Below, one piece after another: positions 9,366 to 18,018 of a stretch of DNA of 64,000 nucleotides. The stretch's first letter is position 1, and every line of letters starts with the position of its first letter. Source of the DNA: Glaciecola sp047250385 (GTDB lineage: Bacteria; Pseudomonadota; Gammaproteobacteria; Enterobacterales; Alteromonadaceae); the NCBI RefSeq assembly GCF_047250385.1, contig NZ_JBLBVM010000053.1:166350-230349 (forward strand), read 5' to 3'. The notes under the pieces were generated by a model. That model was not told the DNA's origin and ran no database searches. It worked only from the letters and a program-made list of their open reading frames with translations. Position numbers and translations under genes: made by a program.

Positions 9366-10637
9366 GTGGCAAAGACAATTCAAGCAATCAGAGGTATGAA
9401 CGACTGCTTACCATCGCAAACTGGTATATGGCAGTTTGTCGAGTCGAATATCCGTCGAGTTGTTGCCAACTATGGCTACCAAGAGATTCGCACGCCAATT
9501 GTAGAAAGTACTGATCTATTCAAACGTTCGATTGGTGAAGTGACCGATATCGTTGAAAAAGAGATGTACACTTTCGAAGATCGCAATGGTGATAGTTTAA
9601 CCCTGCGTCCTGAGGGCACAGCTTGTTGTGTAAGAGCCGGAAATGAACATGGATTGCTGTATAATCAGCAACAACGACTTTGGTACATGGGCCCGATGTT
9701 CAGACATGAGCGCCCGCAGAAAGGTCGGTATCGTCAATTTCACCAGTTCGGTGCTGAAGCTTATGGCCTAGTTGGTCCAGATATCGATGTTGAAATGATT
9801 TTGATTGGAGCTCGTTTGTGGCAAGCTTTTGGTATTGCAGACAAAGTTGAGCTACAAATCAATTCTTTAGGTTCCGCTGAAGCCAGAGCAGCCTACAAAG
9901 AATTGCTAGTGACATATTTGCAAGAGCACCACGATAGCTTAGACGAAGATAGCCAACGCAGAATGTTAAGTAATCCACTGCGTGTTCTGGACAGCAAAAA
10001 TCCAGACGTCCAAGCCATTGTGAAAGACGCGCCTAAGCTCATTGATCACTTAGACGATGAATCAAAAACGCATTTTTCACTTTTGTGTGAACGTTTAGAC
10101 AATTTAGGCATCCAATACACAGTTAATCCAAGTTTAGTGCGTGGTTTAGATTATTATAATCGCACTGTGTTTGAATGGGTGACCAGCCTTCTAGGAGCGC
10201 AAGGAACGATTTGTGCTGGTGGTAGGTACGATGGACTCGTTGAGCAATTGGGTGGCAAAGCAAGTCCCGCAGTTGGTTTTGCAATGGGCTTAGAGCGTTT
10301 AGTCTTGCTCGTTGAAAGTTTGGATGAGTCGCTTTACGCTAACAACCCAGTTGATATTTATTTAATGCCAATGGGTGACAGCGCCGAGTCAGAAGCAACA
10401 AAAATTGCTGAACAGATAAGAAATGAACTACCAAATGTAAAGGTGCAACAGCACTGCGGTGGTGGTAACTTTAAGAAACAAATGAAAAAAGCGGTAGCAT
10501 CACAAGCTGCTATTGCGTTAATTATCGGAGACGACGAACTTGCCAACGCGAGTGTCTCGGTGAAATTTTTAAAACAAGATAAACCGCAGGCGAGTTTGTT
10601 GTTAAGTGAGTTATCTGCTTTAGCAGAATGGCTATAA
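9366..10637 (+). CDS. hisS: histidyl-tRNA synthetase
   Basis: This is the class II synthetase that charges tRNA-His; the cognate tRNA-His gene is in this window at 38359. The 423-residue protein carries motif 2 (FRHERPQKGRYRQFHQ), the histidine-specific loops LVRGLDYYNRT and CAGGRYDGL, and motif 3 (AVGFAMGLERL), followed by the C-terminal anticodon-binding domain. Translation begins at a GTG codon; the product then starts AKTIQAIRGMNDCLP, as in relatives. It has its own promoter 32 bp upstream. Confidence 0.98.
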   Translation: MAKTIQAIRGMNDCLPSQTGIWQFVESNIRRVVANYGYQEIRTPIVESTDLFKRSIGEVTDIVEKEMYTFEDRNGDSLTLRPEGTACCVRAGNEHGLLYNQQQRLWYMGPMFRHERPQKGRYRQFHQFGAEAYGLVGPDIDVEMILIGARLWQAFGIADKVELQINSLGSAEARAAYKELLVTYLQEHHDSLDEDSQRRMLSNPLRVLDSKNPDVQAIVKDAPKLIDHLDDESKTHFSLLCERLDNLGIQYTVNPSLVRGLDYYNRTVFEWVTSLLGAQGTICAGGRYDGLVEQLGGKASPAVGFAMGLERLVLLVESLDESLYANNPVDIYLMPMGDSAESEATKIAEQIRNELPNVKVQQHCGGGNFKKQMKKAVASQAAIALIIGDDELANASVSVKFLKQDKPQASLLLSELSALAEWL

Positions 10638-10710
10638 ACACTTTTAAACTTAGTTAGCCAAATAAATTTATTTATTAATCAGTTAGATGCAGTAAGCGCA
10701 GAGGAATTCA

Positions 10711-11349
10711 ATGGAACGTTACGAAACCGAAGAACAACAAGTAGAAGCAATTAAAGGCTTTTGGAAAGAAAATGGCACTGCGATTATCGTAGGTGCAGTC
10801 ATTGGTCTAGCTGGTTTGTTTGGTTGGCAAAAATATAACGATAGCGTTATTGAAGCGAAAGAAACACAATCAATGGCCTTTCAAAGTGCACTTGAAGGTA
10901 TTGATTCAGAAGATGGATTAAGCAAAGCAACTGCTTTCGCAAAAGAGAATTCAGATTCAGGATACGCTGTGCTTACAAACTTAGTTGCAGCTCAAAAATC
11001 TGTTGAACAAAGTGATTTTGAAGCGGCAAAAACACATCTTAACATGGCGGTTAAAAACTCTCCAAGTGATGCAATTGCTGACTTGGCGAAGATTCGTCTT
11101 GCTCGTGTTGAGAATAAATTAGGTGACACCGCTGGCGCACTTAAAACTTTAGATTCTGTTGTTAGTGCCTCTTTTAGCGACCAAGTTCAAGAGATCAAAG
11201 GCGATATCTACGTTGCAACCAAAGAGTTTGATAAAGCAAAAGAAGCTTATACAGCGGTATTAGCAGAAGAGCCGCTAAATCGTATAGTCGAAATGAAGCT
11301 AAGTAACTTAAACTTCGCTGCTACTGAAGTGACAGGTGCTGCTCAGTGA
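10711..11349 (+). CDS. yfgM: YfgM-type inner-membrane TPR protein
   Basis: YfgM is a bitopic inner-membrane protein that in E. coli associates with the SecYEG translocon and the periplasmic chaperone PpiD; ppiD is in this window at 46219. The 212-residue protein has the typical N-terminus (METYETEEQQ-like: MERYETEEQQVEAIKGFW), one transmembrane helix at about 23-40 (TAIIVGAVIGLAGLFGW) and a periplasmic TPR-like helical domain. AGAGGAA precedes the ATG. The stop overlaps the bamB start (GTGA), so the two are coupled. Confidence 0.93.
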   Translation: MERYETEEQQVEAIKGFWKENGTAIIVGAVIGLAGLFGWQKYNDSVIEAKETQSMAFQSALEGIDSEDGLSKATAFAKENSDSGYAVLTNLVAAQKSVEQSDFEAAKTHLNMAVKNSPSDAIADLAKIRLARVENKLGDTAGALKTLDSVVSASFSDQVQEIKGDIYVATKEFDKAKEAYTAVLAEEPLNRIVEMKLSNLNFAATEVTGAAQ

Positions 11350-12572
11350 AAAATACATTATTAATAGCATTTTTAGCTATTTCGCTAAGTGGCTGTGCCA
11401 CTGTTTCGGATTGGTTTACCGATGATGAAGAATTAGAGGTTCGTCGTTTAAAACCAATTGAAGCTGCTTTTCAGCCGAGTATTAAGTGGGACTTAGATGT
11501 TGGGGATGGTGTTCAAGACTATTATTCACGTCTAGCACCAGCTGTTGGATATGGCAAAGTGTTCGCAGCAAGCCGAGATGGCATTGTCGTTGCAGTTAAT
11601 CCTGAAACAGGCAAAGTAATTTGGGAGCAAGACTTCGCAAATTACGAGAATTACAGTCTTAAGAAAGCTTTACTTTGGTATTCTAACCGCGCCGTATCAG
11701 CAAAGATTTCAGGCGGTTTGTCAGTTGCATACCAGTCTGTGTTCTTTGGTACTGAAGACGGTTGTGTTTATGCTCTTGAAGAAGCTACGGGCGAATTAAA
11801 GTGGAAAGTGGGTGTTAAGGGAGAAGTTATCTCTGCCCCAGCAGTCGATGGCGGCGTTGTTTTAGTCAATACGACATCCGGCCATTTAATCGCGTTGAAC
11901 CCTGAGAACGGTAATCAAAAATGGATGACAGAATCTGACGTTCCTCCACTAACCTTGCGAGGTGTATCTGCCCCAGCTGCTGACAGCGGTGGCGCTTTGG
12001 TTGGAACGCCAACTGGTAAGCTTCAGGTAAGCATACTCGAAACAGGTTTAGTTGCTTGGGAAACGCAAATTGCATCACCATCAGGCGCAACAGAGCTTGA
12101 ACGTATAGTTGATATTGACGTAAAACCGCTTGTATTTGGTGGTAACGTATTCGTTATTTCATACAACGGCACACTTTCAGCTGTAGAGCTTCGCACCGGC
12201 CAAGTTATTTGGACTCGCGAATATGGTTCTTATCGAAATATCAGTATTGATGGCAACCGTTTATTTGTTGTTGATACGAACAGTAACTTGTATGCAATTG
12301 ACCGACGTAGCGGTGTTGAATTATGGTCTAATGTGACTTTAAAAGATCGTAACATCACCTCGGCAACTCCTCATGGAGAGCATGTTGTCCTCGGCGACAA
12401 ATACGGTTTTGTTCATTGGTTTACACAAGAAGAAGGCAAGTTAGTTGCTCAACTAGAAGTTGGCGATGACGATGAAGATGAAGCTATCTTTACTGGGCCT
12501 ATCAGCGACGGAAATACCTTATACGTGAAAACGAGAGAAGGTAAGCTTGCAGCAATATCTCAAGAAAAATAG
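11346..12572 (+). CDS. bamB: outer-membrane protein assembly factor BamB
   Basis: BamB is the beta-propeller lipoprotein of the BAM complex that inserts beta-barrel proteins into the outer membrane. The signal peptide ends in the lipobox LSGC, with the lipidated cysteine at residue 17, followed by SDWFTDDEE. PQQ-like propeller blades with the pattern TGKVIWEQ, TGELKWKV, NGNQKWMT and TGQVIWTR run through the rest of the 408 residues. Translation starts at a GTG that overlaps the yfgM stop. The yfgM-bamB-der order is conserved, but a terminator stands between bamB and der here. Confidence 0.97.
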   Translation: MKNTLLIAFLAISLSGCATVSDWFTDDEELEVRRLKPIEAAFQPSIKWDLDVGDGVQDYYSRLAPAVGYGKVFAASRDGIVVAVNPETGKVIWEQDFANYENYSLKKALLWYSNRAVSAKISGGLSVAYQSVFFGTEDGCVYALEEATGELKWKVGVKGEVISAPAVDGGVVLVNTTSGHLIALNPENGNQKWMTESDVPPLTLRGVSAPAADSGGALVGTPTGKLQVSILETGLVAWETQIASPSGATELERIVDIDVKPLVFGGNVFVISYNGTLSAVELRTGQVIWTREYGSYRNISIDGNRLFVVDTNSNLYAIDRRSGVELWSNVTLKDRNITSATPHGEHVVLGDKYGFVHWFTQEEGKLVAQLEVGDDDEDEAIFTGPISDGNTLYVKTREGKLAAISQEK

Positions 12573-12659
12573 CTTGAGGGCGAAGAAAGTGACAGTACAT
12601 ATGTGCTGTCAACTTGGCTGAAGTAGGCAAGAAAAACGTGTTAGAAAGGATTACGATAC

Positions 12660-12688
12660 ACGCCAATGGTATGCCATTGGCGTTTTTT
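12660..12688 (+). terminator. rho-independent terminator between bamB and der
   Basis: A perfect 10-bp stem (12660-12669 with 12674-12683), the 4-nt loop TATG and six T residues. It ends only 14 bp before the der start codon and just ahead of the der ribosome binding site AAGGG, so it also sits in the leader of any der transcript that starts upstream. Confidence 0.9.
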
Positions 12689-12702
12689 ATTAAGGGCGAA
12701 AA

Positions 12703-14148
12703 ATGTTACCTGTAGTGGCCTTAGTTGGCCGACCCAATGTTGGTAAATCAACATTATTTAATCGATTAACGAATACCCGTGATGCACTAGTTGCAGACTT
12801 CCCGGGTTTAACGCGCGATCGTAAATATGGCGCTGCGAAATTCGAAACTCGAAATTTCATTGTAGTAGACACTGGCGGTATAACCGGCGATGAAGAAGGC
12901 ATCGATGCAGCAATGGCAGAACAGTCATTATTAGCCATTGATGAAGCTGATGTCGTGTTATTTTTGGTAGATGCTAGAGTTGGCCTCACTCCCGATGATA
13001 TCGGCCTTGCTGAGCACTTACGCAAACAAAGTAAATCCGTATATCTAGTCGCCAATAAAGTCGACGGTATCGACGGTGACAGTGAAACGGCTGACTTCTA
13101 CAAATTAGGTTTTGCAGAGGTATTACAAATCGCAGCTGCCCACGGACGTGGCGTGTCGCAGTTAATGACGCACGTTCTAGGTCCTCTTGAAAAGTCCTTT
13201 CCGGATATGGAAATAGTTGAAGATGAAAGAGATGACGACGAAGAGGATGCTGAAGCTAAGTTAGAGCGTTTACAAAATTCACCAATCAAACTCGCAATAG
13301 TGGGTAAGCCTAACGTAGGTAAGTCTACTTTAACCAATCGAATTTTAGGTGAAGAGCGGGTAGTTGTTTATGATGAGCCTGGCACTACGCGCGATAGCAT
13401 TTTTATCCCGATGCAGCGCGACGATCGTGAATATATCCTGATCGATACTGCCGGTGTTAGAAGACGCAGAAAAGTATCTGAAACAGTCGAAAAATTCTCG
13501 ATCATAAAAACGCTACAAGCGATTGAAGAGTCGAATGTTGTATTGCTAGTCATTGATGCAACAGAGGGTATCAGCGATCAAGATTTGTCTCTTCTAGGGT
13601 TTATACTTAATTCAGGCCGTTCGTTGGTGTTAGCTGTCAATAAGTGGGATGGATTAGAAAAGCATGTTAAGGAAGAAATTAAACGCGAACTAGACAGACG
13701 TCTTGGTTTTGTTGACTTTGCACGCTTACATTTTATTTCAGCATTGCACGGTACTGGCGTAGGTCATTTGTTCGAATCAGTTCAAGAAGCTTACAATTCG
13801 GCGACAGTGCGTATTAATACATCTATGTTGACGCAAATAATGGAAATGGCGCAAGCCGATCACCAACCACCGCTAATACGTGGGCGTCGAGTTAAGATGA
13901 AATATGCGCATGCTGGGGGCTACAACCCACCTGTGATTGTGATCCACGGTAACCAAGTTAAGGACTTGCCTGATTCATACAAACGCTACCTTATGAATTA
14001 TTATCGCAAAGCCTTAAAAACCATGGGAACGCCGATTAGAGTTGAATTCAAAGAGGGGGCTAACCCATTTGAAGGCAAGGTGAATAAATTAACCGTTTCC
14101 CAAGAAAGACAGCGTAAGCGTTTGATGACTTTTCATAAGAAAAAGTAG
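12703..14148 (+). CDS. der: ribosome-assembly GTPase Der (EngA)
   Basis: Der is an essential GTPase with two G domains in tandem that acts in 50S subunit maturation. The first domain has the P-loop GRPNVGKST, DTGG and NKVDG. The second has GKPNVGKST, DTAG and NKWDG. An acidic linker (DERDDDEEDAEAK) separates them, and a KH-like RNA-binding domain ends the 481-residue protein. AAGGG lies 6 bases before the ATG. It is the last gene of the conserved block; the next genes run on the opposite strand. Confidence 0.98.
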   Translation: MLPVVALVGRPNVGKSTLFNRLTNTRDALVADFPGLTRDRKYGAAKFETRNFIVVDTGGITGDEEGIDAAMAEQSLLAIDEADVVLFLVDARVGLTPDDIGLAEHLRKQSKSVYLVANKVDGIDGDSETADFYKLGFAEVLQIAAAHGRGVSQLMTHVLGPLEKSFPDMEIVEDERDDDEEDAEAKLERLQNSPIKLAIVGKPNVGKSTLTNRILGEERVVVYDEPGTTRDSIFIPMQRDDREYILIDTAGVRRRRKVSETVEKFSIIKTLQAIEESNVVLLVIDATEGISDQDLSLLGFILNSGRSLVLAVNKWDGLEKHVKEEIKRELDRRLGFVDFARLHFISALHGTGVGHLFESVQEAYNSATVRINTSMLTQIMEMAQADHQPPLIRGRRVKMKYAHAGGYNPPVIVIHGNQVKDLPDSYKRYLMNYYRKALKTMGTPIRVEFKEGANPFEGKVNKLTVSQERQRKRLMTFHKKK

Positions 14149-14380
14149 TTGAGTCTTTACTTTTTGGTTTCCTTTCGGCCCGAACATCGGGCAGAAATGT
14201 AACCATTTCATACCCGCAAATATTATTCTTCTTGAACATGAATTGGGTCAATATTAATGAGAAGCACTCGTTACTAATTGATATAGCGACAATAACCCGC
14301 AGTTTATTATAAGTTGATGACTCCCCAATAGAAATCAATATATTATATGTACCAAGATAATAAAACGGGTCTACGGTCGC

Positions 14381-14407
14381 AAAAAAAAGGTAGCGATGGC
14401 TACCTTT
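14381..14407 (-). terminator. terminator of the PEP-CTERM-like gene
   Basis: Read on the minus strand: a 9-bp stem (core GGTAGC/GCTACC) with a CATC loop, running into eight T residues. It lies 27 bp beyond the stop of the minus-strand gene that ends at 14434. The remaining 230 bp up to der show no other clear signal. Confidence 0.88.
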
Positions 14408-14433
14408 CCTAACAAACATTTAATCTCAAAAAC

Positions 14434-15294
14434 CTATCGTTTAAACGAACGACGGCCTGCAAAAATTAATAGCCCCAGTCCAAACAACGACAACATACTA
14501 GGCGCAGAGAGTACAGGGGGGGCAGTACCCGAAATAAACGAAAAAGTATTTAAACCATAAATAGCATTGTCGTTCAAATTGGTATAATCACCGCCACAAA
14601 TTGGGTCGCCACAACCGTCTGTTGTTGCAATCATATCTACATCTGCGATAACGAATAATCGTCCCGCTCCAGGTGCGTAATCACCCGCATTCCAAAAAGC
14701 TGAAGTTACTTGACCTGATGTATTGATACCGCCGATAGTTCCGTTTAAGGCGGATATTGCACCTGCATTTAGTTGGCCTACAGAATAAAACTGTTCTACG
14801 TTAAACGCTGTACCAAAGGGACCGTCAAATAAAGGTGGGCCCCCGTTGGAGACAGAGCCATCACTGATGCTGGTAGTTATACCTAATGCTTCCCCTAAGC
14901 CATCATGAGAAGAGTCGTCTTGTAAGAGAAATAGGTCGCCTCCGGAGAGAAAGAAACTCACTACTTCGGCTGAAAATAATGAAGCGTCTGCATCAGAAAC
15001 CCATGGTGCGATAAACATATCGATACCTGACAAGGTTGAGCTTACTACACTTGATAGAGTTGTTGTTGTGATAGTCTCATTTACGATACCAGCAGGCCCA
15101 AAATAAGCTGGATTTTCTAGAGCTGCCCGAAAATCTTCGACACACTCTCGATCCCAAGCCCAGCAGCCACTTCCTGAGGTTATTGTGGTGCTCGCACCGC
15201 CGACTATATAAGCGGCCGATGCAGTGCCGCATATCATAAGTGATATTAGAGGTATGACTATGCAGAGTTTTATAAACGATTTAATTGATAACAT
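14434..15294 (-). CDS. secreted protein with PEP-CTERM-like C-terminal anchor
   Basis: The 286-residue product has a cleavable signal peptide (LCIVIPLISLMICGTASA) and ends in a tripartite tail: a short Pro/Ser motif (SAPSML), a hydrophobic segment (LFGLGLLIFAG) and a basic end (RRSFKR). That is the layout of PEP-CTERM sorting signals recognised by exosortases, though the PEP core is degenerate (APS). The mature part (IVGGASTTITSGSG, FIAPWVSDAD, GGDLFLLQDDSS) resembles extracellular proteins with a flavodoxin/ThuA-like fold, which is only a guess. No exosortase or polysaccharide genes are in the window. The gene appears monocistronic, with its own terminator. Confidence 0.72.
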   Translation of the reverse strand: MLSIKSFIKLCIVIPLISLMICGTASAAYIVGGASTTITSGSGCWAWDRECVEDFRAALENPAYFGPAGIVNETITTTTLSSVVSSTLSGIDMFIAPWVSDADASLFSAEVVSFFLSGGDLFLLQDDSSHDGLGEALGITTSISDGSVSNGGPPLFDGPFGTAFNVEQFYSVGQLNAGAISALNGTIGGINTSGQVTSAFWNAGDYAPGAGRLFVIADVDMIATTDGCGDPICGGDYTNLNDNAIYGLNTFSFISGTAPPVLSAPSMLSLFGLGLLIFAGRRSFKR

Positions 15295-15683
15295 TAGCGT
15301 TCCGTCCTATTTGAATGGTTTGTTTCTTAACCTTAATAAAAAAGTGTTAAATTAAAACATATATTCTCGACAGCAATTAATTCCATCTAACTTATGCAGA
15401 CTACAGTTGGTGGGGTTAACACGAAATTTATATTTCAATATGAAGCTTGCAATTATCGTTCCAGTTTAAAAAATCTATGGTTATAAGTGGGTTAGGAAAC
15501 TGAGATGGGGTTTTAATTTTTCTTAGTTGAAAAGTGTAAAAATTGCTGACAGCTAGATATACCCAAGATTACTATCTATTAATATTATGATAATCAATAA
15601 ATAGCAGAATATATTGGAAATAAGAACTCTTCGTGATTAAAGAAGTATTTTAAACATAAACAGTTCAGCAATAACTTATAACC
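15295..15683. other. 389-bp intergenic region
   Basis: A+T-rich spacer between two minus-strand genes. It must hold the promoter of the PEP-CTERM-like gene, but I see no convincing -35/-10 pair, repeat, RNA gene or short ORF in it. Confidence 0.5.
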
Positions 15684-17768
15684 TTAATCGCGATCAACAA
15701 CCTTAGGAACCACCGCAAAAGGCTTAATTCCAAACTCTGGATAAACTTCACTAGGGAAGTAAATCGCACCGTCTTTCGCAACCATTGATATTGTTTTGAT
15801 TGCACGAAGGTCTGAAATTGGGTCGCCGGGCACTAAGAAAAAGTCAGCTAGTTTTCCAACTTCTATACTACCCAGTTGCTCGCCATATCCTAAGTAATGG
15901 GCCATATCGTAAGACGCTCTGCTAAGCACTTCGGCATTCGTCATACCTAGCTTTTTGAATAATTCTAATTCTCTATGTAATTCAAACGCACCACCTAAAT
16001 CGGTGCCTGGAACGAGAAGAATCCCTTTGTTATGCATCAATGTAAGTGTCTCTATGATTTTGTCAAAGGCCAAACGGTAAGCTTCGTCTTCATCATTATC
16101 GGCAACATTTAACAAGGCGACTTTTGCATTTCGTTGAACACCTACAGGCATATTATTGATGTAGTCTTGAGTACCAATGCGGGTCGCGCCATTTCTGGCT
16201 GTTAAACCAAATTCATGTATCACCATAGTTGGGTCGACAGCGATATTCTTCTCTACCATTGTGTTTAAGGTATTTTGTACTTTTTCGCTGTTCAGATCTA
16301 AATCGACAAAGCGTTTCATTCCCGTAATGCGGTACAAAGTGCGTGTATCTTCCTCACGGTCGAGCACCCAACTGAGCATCGCTTGATTTATGTGAGTAAT
16401 TTCGTCGTAGCCAGCAGCAATCATTTCATCAACAGTTGAGAATGCAGGAATATGGCCAGTTACACGCATTCCATGTTCTTTGGCTGCTTTTGCCATAGCA
16501 GGAACCCATTCACCGTTTACTGAGCTGTAAATTTTGATTTGGAAGTAACCACCTTTTTCACCGTACATGTTCACTAAATCAACAGCTTCTTGTTCCGTAG
16601 ATGCAATTTCACCTGTTGCATTAGAAAACTCGCTTTTCCCTTCGATGAAACCACTTTTAGTAATACGAGGCCCTATAATTTGCTTATTCTCAATTTTTTC
16701 GATTAAGGAATCTAATACCGTGATTTCGTTGCCCATGTCTCTCACTGAGGTAACGCCAGCCATCACGTTTAGAAGAGCATCGTTATCACTCATGTGGCCA
16801 TGCATTTCATAAAAGCCTGGGATCAATGTGCCACCATTACCATCAATTAGAACTTCTCCGTCTTTAGGCTCATCAAGCACTGATTCGATAGCGGTAATCT
16901 TGTTTTTCTCAATGAGCACTGATTGCGGCGCAGTAAGTTGTTTATTTATGGAGTCAAAGATTCTAACGTTGTTAATTCGCACGGGTTTCTCGAATTGGTG
17001 CGTTGCTTTCTTTGCAATTTTATCAAAACGATTGGCGTTTAATGTAGCCGCTAATTCGCTTAAAACTTTGCTTTGTTGCTCTAAACCTTCTTTAACGATC
17101 ACAGCGCGTGGTGATAAATAAGCAAGCAGATGCTGATTTTGATCAAGTGCAATGTAGCTTGGGGCGAGTTCAATTCCGTTGATTGAATAGATAATCGCTT
17201 CGACCTTTGTATTCTTATCATCATGCAGAGTTAGGCTTTGAACTTTTTTGATTGTTAGTTCCCCAGAGGGGAGGGCAGATAGAGACTGATTAGTATTTTC
17301 TAATAAGGCCTTTGCATAAATGAAAAGGGCATAAGGACTCGCGTTTTGTGCAATGTATATTTCTCCACTTTCGACTTTGGCGCTGCCACTTTCGGATGAG
17401 CTCTCCCAGTTCGCCATACCATCTATTAGGCTAAACTGTTCATTCACTTCATTTCCAAAAACAGTTTTCCCAGTAATACGCCAGTCAATAGGGAGCCCTG
17501 TATCTGAAAGCTGCAACGTTTCCGTGCTACTTGCACCACGACCATTATTACTGAAAGAATAATCAATATTAATTTTGTCAGCATCGCGATCAACAATGAT
17601 GCCTCCGACATCTGTTCCACCAAATATGAGTCTAAATTTCTCTTGATTAGGCAGTCGGTTTTTGGCTGTGTAGTTTGATTCATCTTGTTGAGAACATCCT
17701 GAAGAAATTATAAGTGCAATAGCACAGATAAAAAGCGGTAGTGTTTTTATCGACTTGTGAATGTTCAT
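15684..17768 (-). CDS. periplasmic amidohydrolase lipoprotein
   Basis: A metal-dependent hydrolase of the amidohydrolase superfamily (imidazolonepropionase/prolidase-like branch). The N-terminus is a lipoprotein signal ending in SSGC, with the lipidated cysteine at residue 25. Residues about 30-260 form an unassigned beta-rich N-terminal domain. The catalytic barrel follows, with the metal-binding HxH pair H323 and H325 (MHGHMS), a lysine in FQIKIYSS that could be the bridging residue, GHIP and THINQ histidines, and the late aspartate in VPGTDLGG. The C-terminus has the usual IEVGKLADFFLVPGDP strand. Substrate unknown; a peptide or cyclic amide is likely. It lies in a block of secreted hydrolases. 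Confidence 0.88.
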   Translation of the reverse strand: MNIHKSIKTLPLFICAIALIISSGCSQQDESNYTAKNRLPNQEKFRLIFGGTDVGGIIVDRDADKINIDYSFSNNGRGASSTETLQLSDTGLPIDWRITGKTVFGNEVNEQFSLIDGMANWESSSESGSAKVESGEIYIAQNASPYALFIYAKALLENTNQSLSALPSGELTIKKVQSLTLHDDKNTKVEAIIYSINGIELAPSYIALDQNQHLLAYLSPRAVIVKEGLEQQSKVLSELAATLNANRFDKIAKKATHQFEKPVRINNVRIFDSINKQLTAPQSVLIEKNKITAIESVLDEPKDGEVLIDGNGGTLIPGFYEMHGHMSDNDALLNVMAGVTSVRDMGNEITVLDSLIEKIENKQIIGPRITKSGFIEGKSEFSNATGEIASTEQEAVDLVNMYGEKGGYFQIKIYSSVNGEWVPAMAKAAKEHGMRVTGHIPAFSTVDEMIAAGYDEITHINQAMLSWVLDREEDTRTLYRITGMKRFVDLDLNSEKVQNTLNTMVEKNIAVDPTMVIHEFGLTARNGATRIGTQDYINNMPVGVQRNAKVALLNVADNDEDEAYRLAFDKIIETLTLMHNKGILLVPGTDLGGAFELHRELELFKKLGMTNAEVLSRASYDMAHYLGYGEQLGSIEVGKLADFFLVPGDPISDLRAIKTISMVAKDGAIYFPSEVYPEFGIKPFAVVPKVVDRD

Positions 17769-17905
17769 ATCAATGCCTTTTATTGTTTTAATTTTTCAAT
17801 ATAAAGAATAGTAACTAAAAAAGTTATCCGCAACTACGCGCTATTACTCTATTTATCTAATACTTGGATGGACTCAATTCACTCAAGCTAACCCAGCTCA
17901 AATCA

Positions 17906-17970
17906 ACTCTACGCTACTCAACTTTACGCTACTCAACTCAACTTTACGCTACTCAACTCTACGCTACGCA
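17906..17970. repeat. 15-bp tandem repeat, four copies
   Basis: Units at 17906-17920, 17921-17935, 17941-17955 and 17956-17970 follow the pattern ACTYTACGCTACTCA, with a 5-bp ACTCA insertion between units 2 and 3. The repeat lies about 140 bp upstream of the amidohydrolase start, in the gap behind the AI-2E transporter gene. Confidence 0.85.
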
Positions 17971-18018
17971 TCTCAACTCAGTCTGTTTTTAGTATCGAGT
18001 GGTGATCATACATTCAAT

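Noticed and set aside
14060..14419. A 119-residue minus-strand ORF between der and the PEP-CTERM-like gene
   Set aside because: It starts inside the terminator region of the PEP-CTERM-like gene and ends within der; the translation looks random and no ribosome binding site precedes it.
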